DNA of 64,000 nucleotides, from positions 620,001 through 684,000 of the forward strand of contig NZ_CP089848.1 in the NCBI RefSeq assembly GCF_021266465.1, in the 5' to 3' direction. A program made the position numbers and the translations under genes. Position 1 is the stretch's first letter. Every line of letters starts with the position of its first letter. Source of the DNA: Paralcaligenes sp. KSB-10 (GTDB lineage Bacteria; Pseudomonadota; Gammaproteobacteria; Burkholderiales; Burkholderiaceae_B). Below the pieces are notes generated by a model. The model was not told where the DNA came from. It was given only the letters and a program-made list of their open reading frames with translations, and searched no databases. Shown one piece after another: positions 1 through 7,676 of the stretch.

Positions 1-1
1 A

Positions 2-166
2 AATGCCGCCGGCGCCTGGCTGGGCAGCCTCGCCATACGCCATCATATGGCTATCGGACACTTGCCCTTGCTGTCGGCGCTGATTTCCGCCAGCGCGCTG
101 GTGCTGGTAATTTGGGGTACGGCGCGCCACGGCCGCTTGCCCGCTCCGCTGACCGCCGGCGCCTGA
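2..166 (+). CDS. C-terminal end of an MFS efflux transporter (partial)
   Basis: Only the last 54 residues are present; the gene enters from the left edge. The fragment opens with NAAGAWLG, which matches the loop and helix of drug or sugar efflux permeases of the AraJ/YdhP branch of the major facilitator superfamily. It continues into a hydrophobic helix (LPLLSALISASALVLVIWG) and ends in a short basic tail before TGA. The protein would be an inner-membrane proton antiporter; the substrate cannot be told from this piece. A small inverted repeat, CCAGT/ACTGG at 211-225, lies between it and the next gene. The MFS assignment is likely, the subfamily is a guess. Confidence 0.6.
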   Translation, partial: NAAGAWLGSLAIRHHMAIGHLPLLSALISASALVLVIWGTARHGRLPAPLTAGA

Positions 167-243
167 TCGGCAAGTTTGCGGCGCATGCCCGCTCCCTGTT
201 AAAGTGTAAGCCAGTCAACCACTGGTTCGTTCGACGTTCACTT

Positions 244-747
244 ATGACATCGATTCATGTGTTTTCGGCACCTTCCCTGACGGGCGAAATCATCGATTTC
301 TCCCGCTTCCGGAATCAAGTTGTACTGGCCGTGAACGTGGCATCGGAATGCGGCTTTACGCCTCAATACGAAGGGCTTGAAGCCTTGTACCGCGATTACA
401 AGGACCGCGGTTTTGTGGTGCTGGGATTTCCCTGCAACCAGTTCGGCCATCAAGAACCGGGCAATGCCGACCAGATTCAATCCTTTTGCTCGAGCACCTA
501 TGGGGTAAGCTTTCCCCTATTTCAAAAAATTGACGTCAACGGCCCTCAAGCCCATCCCTTTTTCATCTGGCTCAAAAACGAGAAAGCGGGAGTCCTGGGA
601 ACCCGCGGCATCAAATGGAATTTCACCAAGTTTCTGCTCGGCCGCGACGGGCAAGTACTGCGGCGCTTCGGCTCAAGCACTACGCCGCAAGAGTTGCGGC
701 CCTCCGTCGAACAGGCGCTGGCCGCACCGGATGTGCATTACACATAA
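244..747 (+). CDS. Glutathione peroxidase, cysteine type
   Basis: A 167-residue thioredoxin-fold peroxidase that reduces hydrogen peroxide or lipid hydroperoxides with glutathione or thioredoxin. The active-site block ASECGF puts the peroxidatic residue at Cys36, an ordinary cysteine codon rather than selenocysteine. The second conserved block FPCNQFGHQEPG supplies the catalytic Gln, and KWNFTKFL supplies the Trp and Asn. Length is normal for bacterial BtuE/Gpx proteins and there is no signal peptide, so it is cytoplasmic. The ATG at 244 is chosen because family homology begins there; the frame is open further upstream, to 112, but that extension overlaps the transporter gene and looks non-coding. 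Confidence 0.93.
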   Translation: MTSIHVFSAPSLTGEIIDFSRFRNQVVLAVNVASECGFTPQYEGLEALYRDYKDRGFVVLGFPCNQFGHQEPGNADQIQSFCSSTYGVSFPLFQKIDVNGPQAHPFFIWLKNEKAGVLGTRGIKWNFTKFLLGRDGQVLRRFGSSTTPQELRPSVEQALAAPDVHYT

Positions 748-795
748 GTGCACCGGGACAGCCCGATTGACACAGCACCCAATTAAAGGATGAAC

Positions 796-939
796 ATGAT
801 TGATCTTTTCTGCCGGACAAGCCCCAACGACCACAAAATGGGCAACATCGCCCTCGTCAATCCTGCACCCGCCGCGGCTTTTGATGAGCCGGCACGTAAA
901 GTGCCGCTTGGCCAGGACACTCAAACCGTTAAACAATGA
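796..939 (+). pseudogene. Short ORF resembling a glutathione S-transferase N-terminus
   Basis: A 47-residue ORF starting MIDLFCRTSPNDHKM. This resembles the first beta-strand and the Ser/Pro-Asn motif of YfcG/Nu-class glutathione transferases (MIDLY..TPNGHK). After residue 15 the similarity stops and the sequence runs to TGA at 937-939, which overlaps the ATG of the next gene by four bases. A Shine-Dalgarno-like AAAGGA lies about 6 nt upstream of ATG 796; an in-frame ATG also lies at 790. It could be a decayed glutathione transferase whose remaining start now works as a leader coupling translation to the lipoprotein gene, or a chance ORF. No substrate-binding domain remains. Confidence 0.35.
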
Positions 940-1742
940 AACTCGTCACACGCACCATGCGGCTGGGCCCGGCCTTTGCCGTTCTTACTCTGCTGGCCGC
1001 TTGCGCCAGCGGGCCAAGCGGCAATATCTCGCTGATACCCGCCGATCAGATCGCCGCCCAGACCAGCAAGGACGGGCTTTTTACGCAGCCCATCAAATGG
1101 GAGCACACAAAGCCTGGGTGCAAAGGAGAATGCCCAACGCTCAAACTGGATTCCCTGGTATTCCCGGGGGTTCCCAAGCTGACCGAACTTGTCGACCATG
1201 CCCTGGCGGTAATGACCGGGGTCAGCACCACCCGCATTCATCCTTACGATACCGTTGCCGGCTATCAGGATTATTTCTGGAAAACGGCGGCCCCACGCGA
1301 TTCGACGCTGTTGGCGGCCAAGGCCAGGTATCGAAACAAATACCTGACGGTCATAGAATTGAATACATGGCAGTATCTCACCGGCGCGGCGCATGGAATC
1401 TCAGCCACGCAATTTCTGAACTGGGATAACAGCAGGCATCTGGTACTGGGGCTGGATGAAATTCTGCAAGCCGGCCAGCAGGCTGCCTATGTTTCGGCCT
1501 TGAAAGAAGCGCACAGCCGGTGGCTGGCTGACAATCCCGATGCCCGGCGCGATCCCGCTACCTACGCGCGGATCTGGCCATTTCAGCCGAGCGAGAATTT
1601 TGCCTTTACCGACCAGGGCCTGGTCGTGAAATACGATTCATACCAAATCGCTCCATATTCCGCAGGACAGCCGGAACTGCTGATACCGTACGCGGCCCTG
1701 CAAGGCATTTTGAAGCCGGAATATATGCCTGCCCAGAACTAA
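936..1742 (+). CDS. RsiV-family (DUF3298-like) lipoprotein
   Basis: A 268-residue exported protein. Residues 1-22 form a lipoprotein signal peptide (basic start, hydrophobic core, LLAAC) with the lipidated cysteine at Cys23. The mature part carries the blocks NTWQYLTGAAHG and YDSYQIAPYSAGQPELLIPYAAL, typical of the C-terminal domain of RsiV/DUF3298 proteins. In Bacillus RsiV that domain binds lysozyme, but Gram-negative lipoprotein versions have no established role. No sigma-factor gene lies beside it, so an anti-sigma function is not supported here. Its ATG overlaps the preceding short ORF by four bases. A hairpin follows at 1755-1771. Confidence 0.75.
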   Translation: MKLVTRTMRLGPAFAVLTLLAACASGPSGNISLIPADQIAAQTSKDGLFTQPIKWEHTKPGCKGECPTLKLDSLVFPGVPKLTELVDHALAVMTGVSTTRIHPYDTVAGYQDYFWKTAAPRDSTLLAAKARYRNKYLTVIELNTWQYLTGAAHGISATQFLNWDNSRHLVLGLDEILQAGQQAAYVSALKEAHSRWLADNPDARRDPATYARIWPFQPSENFAFTDQGLVVKYDSYQIAPYSAGQPELLIPYAALQGILKPEYMPAQN

Positions 1743-1754
1743 ATGCAGGCCGAG

Positions 1755-1778
1755 CCCGTGCAAGGCACGGGAAATTTT
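1755..1778 (+). terminator. Hairpin after the RsiV-like gene
   Basis: A perfect 7-bp GC-rich stem, CCCGTGC (1755-1761) and GCACGGG (1765-1771), with a 3-nt loop. It is followed by AAATTTT, a short T-run after the stem. It lies 12 nt past the stop codon of the lipoprotein gene and fits an intrinsic terminator for that plus-strand unit. Confidence 0.6.
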
Positions 1779-1785
1779 GCTTCAT

Positions 1786-1820
1786 GGTGTCGATGCGCCG
1801 GTCAGAAGTGCATCGACACC
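1786..1820 (-). terminator. Hairpin after the ankyrin gene
   Basis: A perfect 11-bp inverted repeat, GGTGTCGATGC at 1786-1796 and GCATCGACACC at 1810-1820, with a 13-nt loop. It lies 27 nt past the stop of the minus-strand ankyrin gene, in the convergent gap with the lipoprotein gene. There is no strong T-run on the minus side, so it may end transcription weakly or mainly protect mRNA ends. Confidence 0.5.
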
Positions 1821-1847
1821 GTCCGCTTTTCACCCACTTGCCTTCGA

Positions 1848-2750
1848 TCAATGTGACGCGTTGGGATCGATATCGGCCGGATTGAAATACCGCGACGACG
1901 AATTGTCCGCTGGCTTGCCCGTCGCCGCTCCATTTGAAGCAGCCGGTACGGCGGCGCCGGGTTGAGCGGTTTCCGCTTCTGGCATGCCTCCCGCGGCAGG
2001 AACCGTTGCATTCGTGCCGGCGCCGGATGCTTCTGAAGCCGCTTCCTGCGCCTGATTTTTGGCGTGCTGGATGGCCCGCTGATCTTGTGTCTTTTTGATC
2101 AGGGCGGCAAGCTGCTTGGCCAGGTCATCGTGTTTTCTCAAATGAGCCCAATCCGCCGCATCATGGTGGTCGAGGTTTTGGGTAGTGACCTCGGCTCCCG
2201 CATCAAGCAAAGCCTGCACTACCGGCTGGCTGCCCGAGAAGGCGGCCATCATCAGGGCGGTGGTGCCGTCGGGAGCGGGCGCGTCGACAATGGCTTTGTG
2301 CGCGATCAGCATCTTGACGGTGTCCAGGTGCCCCTTGGAGGCGGCGTACTGCAAAGGGGTCCAGCCCAGGCGATTCACTTTCGCGCCACGATTGATCAAC
2401 GCTTCAGCCCTTTTTGTCTGCCCCGCTATGGCCAGATACATCAGCGGGGTTTCATTATTGGAGTTGACCGCGTCGATTGCCGTTTTTCTATCGCCAGCCA
2501 ATATATCGTACACATGCCAGGCGCCGTCGCGAATTGCCTGCATGATCGCCGGCTGTCCTTGGGTGTTGGCCTCATTGGGATCGGCTCCCTGAGCCAGCAG
2601 GGTTTGAACATCGGCCGCACGGTCATTGCTGATGTCGTTCCACCAGACAGCAGGGTTCGCGGCGTAAGCAGCCACGCAGAAGACCAGGCAAGCCAGGGCC
2701 AGGCCTGAGCCTACGATTTGCTTTGATTGGAAAGTAATTTTTTGTTTCAT
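1848..2750 (-). CDS. Exported ankyrin-repeat protein
   Basis: A 300-residue protein with a signal peptide (hydrophobic residues about 12-28, likely cleavage after AAYA near residue 30). About five ankyrin repeats follow between residues 40 and 215, with recognisable TPL.YA.S.GH and TALM.AA.SG consensus segments and the ADPNEANTQGQPA opening. The last third is low-complexity Ala/Gly/Pro/Gln (residues about 225-300), likely disordered. Ankyrin repeats bind other proteins, and the signal peptide places this one in the periplasm; its partner is unknown. Similar small periplasmic ankyrin proteins occur widely in Burkholderiales. An AT-rich region containing a perfect palindrome lies just upstream. 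Confidence 0.8.
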   Translation of the reverse strand: MKQKITFQSKQIVGSGLALACLVFCVAAYAANPAVWWNDISNDRAADVQTLLAQGADPNEANTQGQPAIMQAIRDGAWHVYDILAGDRKTAIDAVNSNNETPLMYLAIAGQTKRAEALINRGAKVNRLGWTPLQYAASKGHLDTVKMLIAHKAIVDAPAPDGTTALMMAAFSGSQPVVQALLDAGAEVTTQNLDHHDAADWAHLRKHDDLAKQLAALIKKTQDQRAIQHAKNQAQEAASEASGAGTNATVPAAGGMPEAETAQPGAAVPAASNGAATGKPADNSSSRYFNPADIDPNASH

Positions 2751-2790
2751 ATCAGCTTATTACGAATAATATATGATGTAATTCATCTAA

Positions 2791-2811
2791 TAATTTATTT
2801 TAAATAAATTA
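2791..2811. repeat. Perfect 21-bp all-A/T palindrome
   Basis: The 10-nt arms TAATTTATTT (2791-2800) and AAATAAATTA (2802-2811) flank one central T. It lies in a very AT-rich 68-bp gap between the end of tatD and the start of the ankyrin gene, both on the minus strand. It could be an operator for the ankyrin gene, an A/T-only transcript-end hairpin for tatD, or a by-product of base composition. Confidence 0.5.
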
Positions 2812-2818
2812 CTTTAAA

Positions 2819-3589
2819 TTAATTTTTTATCTTATTGAAAAGATTAAAAAAATTAGAAGTTGAATGTTCTGCAATAGCTGAAACCGGGATGCCCCGCAAA
2901 TCAGCTATTTTTTCAGCGACATGAACCACCTTGGACGGGTCGTTGAGCTTGCCGCGATGGGGAACCGGTGCAAGATACGGCGAATCGGTTTCAATCAGCA
3001 AACGATCCAAAGGCAATTTCCTGGCCAAATCGTGCAGGTCGCCCGCATTTTTGAATGTCACGATGCCCGACAGGGAAATATAAAAATTCATGTCCATGGC
3101 GGCCTGGGCCACCTCCCAGGACTCGGTAAAACAGTGCATTACACCGCCATATTCGTCCGCACCCTCTTCCTTCATGATACGCAAAGTATCGGCGCTTGCC
3201 GATCGGGTATGAATGATCAAGGGCAGACCGCTTTGCCTGCTGGCCCGGATATGTGTCCTGAAACGATCGCGTTGCCATTCCAGGGGCTCGGTCAGGCGAA
3301 AATAATCCAGCCCGGTTTCACCGATCGCCACCACTTTGGGCGCTTGAGCCAGGCGCACCAGTTCATCGACCGTGGGTTCGGGCGTGTCTTCATAGTCGGG
3401 ATGCACCCCGACCGAAGCATACAAATACGGGTATGGCGCCACCAAATCCATGATCCCAGGCCAATCAGAAAGATTCACGCTGACCACCAATGCGTGGCTG
3501 ACGCGATTATGCGCCATGCGGCCTAATATATCGGGCAGATTTTTGGCGAGATCGGGAAAATTCAGATGACAATGAGAATCAACGTACAT
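2819..3589 (-). CDS. tatD: TatD-family metal-dependent deoxyribonuclease
   Basis: A 256-residue TIM-barrel amidohydrolase-type nuclease. The N-terminal YVDSHCHL gives metal ligands His6 and His8. Further ligand blocks are GETGLDYFR, PLIIHTRSA, GVMHCFTES and the final LLIETDSPYL. Relatives act as 3'-5' DNA or RNA exonucleases in DNA repair and RNA quality control. The frame stays open upstream into holB, but the ATG at 3589 matches the family start. It is the last gene of the run mltG-tmk-holB-tatD. Some related genomes carry a PilZ gene between holB and tatD; only 106 non-coding bases lie there here. Confidence 0.92.
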   Translation of the reverse strand: MYVDSHCHLNFPDLAKNLPDILGRMAHNRVSHALVVSVNLSDWPGIMDLVAPYPYLYASVGVHPDYEDTPEPTVDELVRLAQAPKVVAIGETGLDYFRLTEPLEWQRDRFRTHIRASRQSGLPLIIHTRSASADTLRIMKEEGADEYGGVMHCFTESWEVAQAAMDMNFYISLSGIVTFKNAGDLHDLARKLPLDRLLIETDSPYLAPVPHRGKLNDPSKVVHVAEKIADLRGIPVSAIAEHSTSNFFNLFNKIKN

Positions 3590-3695
3590 GGCAGGTTTCG
3601 GTAATAAATCTTTGCATTGCTGCGGCTTGCCGCCAGCGTGGCGGCACCACGGGCATTTTACTGAATGATGAAGAAATGACCCCGGCCGGCGCCAG

Positions 3696-4745
3696 CTACG
3701 AAACCGGACGACAAGCCAGCGCAACGCGTTGCAGCATACTGTGGACCAGCAATTTGGCGTTCAAGGGATGGCTGGCCACCGCGCGCTGCTGAACCAGCCA
3801 TTTGCCAGTATCGCTCAGATTCGCTATGGACGCGCGCTCAGCGGTAATTTGTATCTTTTTCTGGAGCCCCGGAAAATAACGAACCGGCACGCCCGATGCG
3901 GCCAGCGACAAATCCAGGAACAGGCGCTGCAACGCATCAATCCATACGCCGGGCGGCTCTTTTTCGAGCATGTCTGCAAAACGCCCTATGTCAGGCACCT
4001 GGGCCTGGGCAAGAGAGCCCAGCAGTTCCGCCAGCCATTCGGGACAGGCGGCCGATCCGCTGCGCGCCAGCTTCAGGGCCGACAAAGGAGCGCCTCCGGC
4101 CGCGGCCAGCCATGAATCCGGACTGGCAAGGCCCTGCGCCAGCAGCCACTCCTGGCTATCGGCCGCGGAAGGAATGGCCAAGGGCAGACGCCGGCACCGG
4201 GACACAAGCGTAGGCAGCAAGCGGTCCGGTGCATCGGCCACCAGCAAAAATACCGTATGGTCGGGGGGTTCTTCCAGTACCTTCAACAAGGCGTTTGCCG
4301 AGATGCCGTTGAGCGCCTGGGCTGGATACACTACCGCGACACGCCATCCGCCGCGATGCGTGGCGGTATTGAACCAGTGGTTCAGCGCCCGCAATTGATC
4401 GACCCGTATTTCTTTGGACGGCGCTTTCTTGGCTGACGCTGTGCCGGTATCTTCTTCGTCGACAGCTTCCGCGCCTTCTTCGAGTGCAACGGCGTCGGGC
4501 CGGATACGACGCAAATCGGGATGATTGCCGCTGGCCAGCCACTGGCACGCAGCGCAATGCCCGCACGCCAGGCCCTGAACCGGTGCTTCGCACAGCAGGC
4601 TTGCCGCCGCAGCCAGAGCAAATTGCTGCTTGCCGATTCCCGCCAGGCCATGCAGAAGCCAGGCGTGCGCGAAACGCTCGCGCTGGCTCAGCCATGATTG
4701 GGCCACTTTTTCCTGCCAGGGCAAAAATCGCGGGATTTCGCTCAT
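3696..4745 (-). CDS. holB: DNA polymerase III subunit delta'
   Basis: A 349-residue AAA+ clamp-loader subunit that, with delta and tau/gamma, loads the beta sliding clamp. The degenerate P-loop HGLAGIGKQQ is followed by the zinc-module cysteines (CEAP..ACGHCAAC). The block LLKVLEEPPDHTVFLLV and the sensor segment LVSRCRRL are also seen. Between the zinc module and IRVDQLR lies an acidic/Lys-rich insertion of about 30 residues (ALEEGAEAVDEED), likely a surface loop. The start lies four bases past the tmk stop, so the two are probably translationally coupled. Confidence 0.93.
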   Translation of the reverse strand: MSEIPRFLPWQEKVAQSWLSQRERFAHAWLLHGLAGIGKQQFALAAAASLLCEAPVQGLACGHCAACQWLASGNHPDLRRIRPDAVALEEGAEAVDEEDTGTASAKKAPSKEIRVDQLRALNHWFNTATHRGGWRVAVVYPAQALNGISANALLKVLEEPPDHTVFLLVADAPDRLLPTLVSRCRRLPLAIPSAADSQEWLLAQGLASPDSWLAAAGGAPLSALKLARSGSAACPEWLAELLGSLAQAQVPDIGRFADMLEKEPPGVWIDALQRLFLDLSLAASGVPVRYFPGLQKKIQITAERASIANLSDTGKWLVQQRAVASHPLNAKLLVHSMLQRVALACRPVS

Positions 4746-4749
4746 GGCC

Positions 4750-5406
4750 TCAAACCCCCTGCTCCGGCTCGCAAGAGGCCTGATGTATTTGGATCAGAGC
4801 TTCGAGCTGCTGCGACAGGTCGTGCCGGACGACATCGATGGGGCGGGTCGAATCGACCACCCGAAAGCGTTCCGGGTACTGTCTTGCACGCTCGTGGTAG
4901 GCGTGTCGGGTACGTTCAAAAAAGGCGGCGCCTTCCTGTTCGAATCGATCCAGTTCGCGCGTATGCGCCAGGCGTTCGCGGGCAACCGCCAAAGGAACGT
5001 CGAACAGCCAGGTGCGGTCCGGCTGCAAATCAGGATGCACCCACTGTTCGAGCGACTCGATCATGGCCCCTCCAAGCTCGCGTCCGCCACCCTGGTAGGC
5101 ATAACTGGCATCGGTAAATCGATCGCATACCACCCATTGCCCGCCTGCCAGTGCGGGTTTGATGACAGTTTGCAGATGCTCGCAGCGAGCTGCGAACATC
5201 AGCAAGGTCTCCGTCTTGAGGTGCATGGCCTGGCCCAGTACCATTTGCCGCAATTGCTCGCCCAGTTCGGTTCCGCCGGGTTCACGGGTCGAAATGACCG
5301 GCAAGCCGCGGCGCCTGAGTTCCTCGGCCAGCCATTGCACGTGGGTGCTTTTGCCTGCGCCATCAAGGCCTTCGAGAGTAATAAAACAACCGCGCTGAAT
5401 CTGCAT
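4750..5406 (-). CDS. tmk: Thymidylate kinase
   Basis: A 218-residue kinase that phosphorylates dTMP to dTDP for DNA synthesis. The Walker A loop [10 protein letters not shown] is at residues about 12-21. The DR(E/Y) region is [12 protein letters not shown], and the lid region holds [11 protein letters not shown]. Its ATG overlaps the mltG stop codon by one base (TGATG) and holB follows four bases after its own stop, which indicates a tight operon mltG-tmk-holB-tatD. The length is normal. Confidence 0.95.
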   Translation of the reverse strand: MQIQRGCFITLEGLDGAGKSTHVQWLAEELRRRGLPVISTREPGGTELGEQLRQMVLGQAMHLKTETLLMFAARCEHLQTVIKPALAGGQWVVCDRFTDASYAYQGGGRELGGAMIESLEQWVHPDLQPDRTWLFDVPLAVARERLAHTRELDRFEQEGAAFFERTRHAYHERARQYPERFRVVDSTRPIDVVRHDLSQQLEALIQIHQASCEPEQGV

Positions 5407-6416
5407 CAGTGATTGGTTCCCAGAATGTACTTGGACACAGCGCGATTATGCGCCGACAAATCCTCGGAAAATTCGCTGGTGCCGTCGCCGCGCGAGACAA
5501 AATACAAGAATTTATTAGCCTCGGGGTGGACTGCCGCCAATAGCGACGCCCGCCCCGGGCTTGCTATGGGCGTGGGGGGCAAGCCTGTACGCGTATACGT
5601 ATTCCAGGGCGTATCGGCCGTCAGGTCGCTTTTGCGAATTTTCCCCTGGTAAGACGTCCCCATGCCATAAATAACGGCAGGATCGGTCTGCAAAGGCATA
5701 TTGAGCCGCAGGCGGTTGACGAACACTCCTGCAATACGGTTGCGATCGGCGCCATGACCGGTTTCTTTTTCGATGATCGACGCCAGTATCAAGGCCTCGT
5801 AAGGCGTCTTTATCGGTAAGCCGGCGTCACGCTCGTCCCATATGGACGCGAGTTGCTGCTGGCCCGCATGATAGGCGCGGCGCAAAATATCAAAATCGCT
5901 GGAATCAGGCACAAAAACATACGTGTCGGGGTAAAACAGGCCTTCGGGGCTGCTTTCGCTTGCGCCCAGGCGTTTCAAGATCTCGGCATCCGAAACGCCA
6001 TCCAGCGTCTGCTTGATTTGGGGGTTGTCATGCAGCGCCTGACGTATACGCCGGTAGGTCCAGCCCTCTACCAGCGTGATGTGGGTTTGAGTCATTTCGC
6101 CGTTCGCCATGCGGTCCAGCAAAGTCCAGGGAGTATCGCCCTGCATGGCTTCATAGGCCCCCGCTTTGATCAATTTGTCCTGGCCGCTTAAACGGGCCAG
6201 CGCCACAAAAGCATTTTCATTGATGTTTATTCCGGATTTCAACATGGATTTGGCAACCGCCCTGGGGCGGCTGCCAACCTCGACCAGATAATCGATGCGA
6301 TCGGCCTTGAGGGTGACCGGGCTGTTGGCCCAGAACCACGCCGCCGCTGCAGCCGCCGCGGCAAACAGCAGGCACAGCACGAGCAGGTACACGAGAAGCG
6401 AGCGAAATTTTTTCAT
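5406..6416 (-). CDS. mltG: Endolytic murein transglycosylase
   Basis: A 336-residue inner-membrane protein that cuts nascent peptidoglycan glycan strands and so sets their length. One N-terminal membrane helix (residues about 6-27) is followed by a LysM-like region and the YceG catalytic domain. The catalytic motif is [14 protein letters not shown], which holds the key Glu. Family blocks [13 protein letters not shown]-like [18 protein letters not shown] and [12 protein letters not shown] are all present. The ATG at 6416 directly precedes the membrane helix; a longer in-frame start at 6461 is less likely. It heads the operon with tmk and is divergent from ygfZ. Confidence 0.94.
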   Translation of the reverse strand: MKKFRSLLVYLLVLCLLFAAAAAAAAWFWANSPVTLKADRIDYLVEVGSRPRAVAKSMLKSGININENAFVALARLSGQDKLIKAGAYEAMQGDTPWTLLDRMANGEMTQTHITLVEGWTYRRIRQALHDNPQIKQTLDGVSDAEILKRLGASESSPEGLFYPDTYVFVPDSSDFDILRRAYHAGQQQLASIWDERDAGLPIKTPYEALILASIIEKETGHGADRNRIAGVFVNRLRLNMPLQTDPAVIYGMGTSYQGKIRKSDLTADTPWNTYTRTGLPPTPIASPGRASLLAAVHPEANKFLYFVSRGDGTSEFSEDLSAHNRAVSKYILGTNH

Positions 6417-6589
6417 TATTCGGAGTGTAGCCGAGTCGCTGCGGGAGCCTGGTAAGTGCATGCTTCATCGCTTGGCGACCCGCCATTAAGCCCTAAACAT
6501 TTGAATGTTATCCGAGCGGCGTTTCAATAAGCCCGCTATGATAATCGCTACGCTAATTTGTGTCTCTTGTTGCGAGTACTGTTGCACCC

Positions 6590-7669
6590 ATGAAAGATTC
6601 TTTACTTTTCGCCACAGCTTTGGATGATCTGGCCCTCATCGAAATCGCCGGAGCCGATGCGCTCAGTTTTCTCCACAGCCAACTTACACAGGATGTGGCC
6701 AACCTTCCCGAAAATACAGCCCGCCTGGCCGGTTATTGCACGCCCAAAGGGCGTTTGTTGGGCACACTGGTGCTTTGGCATGCCGGCACGGCGGAAAGTC
6801 CCATCGTGCATGCCCTGGTCAAGGCAGATATTGCCGACGCACTCATTAAACGCCTGTCCATGTATGTGTTACGCGCCAAAGCCAAGCTGCGCCGGACAAC
6901 GCTGAGAGCCTGTGGGATAGCCATATCCCGCGGTGTCGCGGCCGTTTCATCGAATACCGATGAAGCGGCGGCCAGCCGGCCCCAGGCGTTTGCAAGTGAT
7001 CTGGATAGCCTGCCCGCCCATCCCGCCGCCTGGTCGGTGGTGCATGCGGCAACAGGAGCATGGATAGCGGCTCCCTGCGCCGATTCGGGTATTGACCGCT
7101 GGTGGTACGTCGCACACGACACTTCTTCAGGCTTGCCGGCGGCAGGCGCCGCAACTCAACAGGCAGCCGATGGCAGTGCAATGGGGCTGGAGGAATCCGC
7201 CCAAGGGCCGGGCAATGCCTTCTGGCAGGCGGGCGATATCGCTGCGGGCCTGCCCTGGGTAGTGGCGGCCACACAGGATGTATTTATCCCACAAACACTG
7301 AATCTTGATCTTATAGATGGGGTCAGCTTCAGCAAAGGCTGCTATCCAGGCCAGGAAGTGGTTGCCCGTAGCCACTATCGCGGCACGGTCAAGCGTCGCA
7401 TGGCATACGGACTGGCGTCGACTCCCTCCACTACAGCAGCGTCCGGACTGCCTGGTTTGGATATCTACGACTCTCTTCACCCTGACAATCCATGTGGCAG
7501 GGTAATCAATGCAGCCGGCGACGATAACGCGGCGGCGAACGGCAAAATGCATTTACTGCTTGAAATCCAGCTTTCCGACCTGGGCTCGGCGGCATTCAGG
7601 CTAGGCCAGGCCGATGGCCCAGCCATCGAGCTGCAAGCTCTGCCCTATGAAATCAAGGCCGGCGACTAG
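6590..7669 (+). CDS. ygfZ: Folate-binding tRNA-modifying GTPase partner YgfZ
   Basis: A 359-residue GcvT-like protein that binds tetrahydrofolate and supports assembly or repair of Fe-S enzymes such as MiaB. The defining motif KGCYPGQE is present (SKGCYPGQEVVARSHYRG, about residue 245), and the N-terminal FLHSQLTQDV and YCTPKGRLLGT blocks match the family. An upstream in-frame GTG at 6560 exists, but the ATG at 6590 fits the family start. A low-conservation insertion with several alanines (residues about 100-215) makes it longer than E. coli YgfZ, as in other Burkholderiales. The gene stops 8 nt before repeat copy A. Confidence 0.92.
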   Translation: MKDSLLFATALDDLALIEIAGADALSFLHSQLTQDVANLPENTARLAGYCTPKGRLLGTLVLWHAGTAESPIVHALVKADIADALIKRLSMYVLRAKAKLRRTTLRACGIAISRGVAAVSSNTDEAAASRPQAFASDLDSLPAHPAAWSVVHAATGAWIAAPCADSGIDRWWYVAHDTSSGLPAAGAATQQAADGSAMGLEESAQGPGNAFWQAGDIAAGLPWVVAATQDVFIPQTLNLDLIDGVSFSKGCYPGQEVVARSHYRGTVKRRMAYGLASTPSTTAASGLPGLDIYDSLHPDNPCGRVINAAGDDNAAANGKMHLLLEIQLSDLGSAAFRLGQADGPAIELQALPYEIKAGD

Positions 7670-7676
7670 AGTATTC

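Noticed and set aside
112-243. N-terminal extension of the glutathione peroxidase.
   Set aside because: The open frame overlaps the preceding transporter gene in another frame and has no family similarity before residue 1 at base 244.
244-747. Selenocysteine-containing glutathione peroxidase.
   Set aside because: The active-site codon is TGC for cysteine and no in-frame TGA or SECIS-like hairpin follows.
936-1742. Anti-sigma factor (true RsiV) assignment.
   Set aside because: There is no transmembrane anti-sigma domain and no sigma-factor gene nearby; the protein is a lipoprotein sharing only the C-terminal domain.
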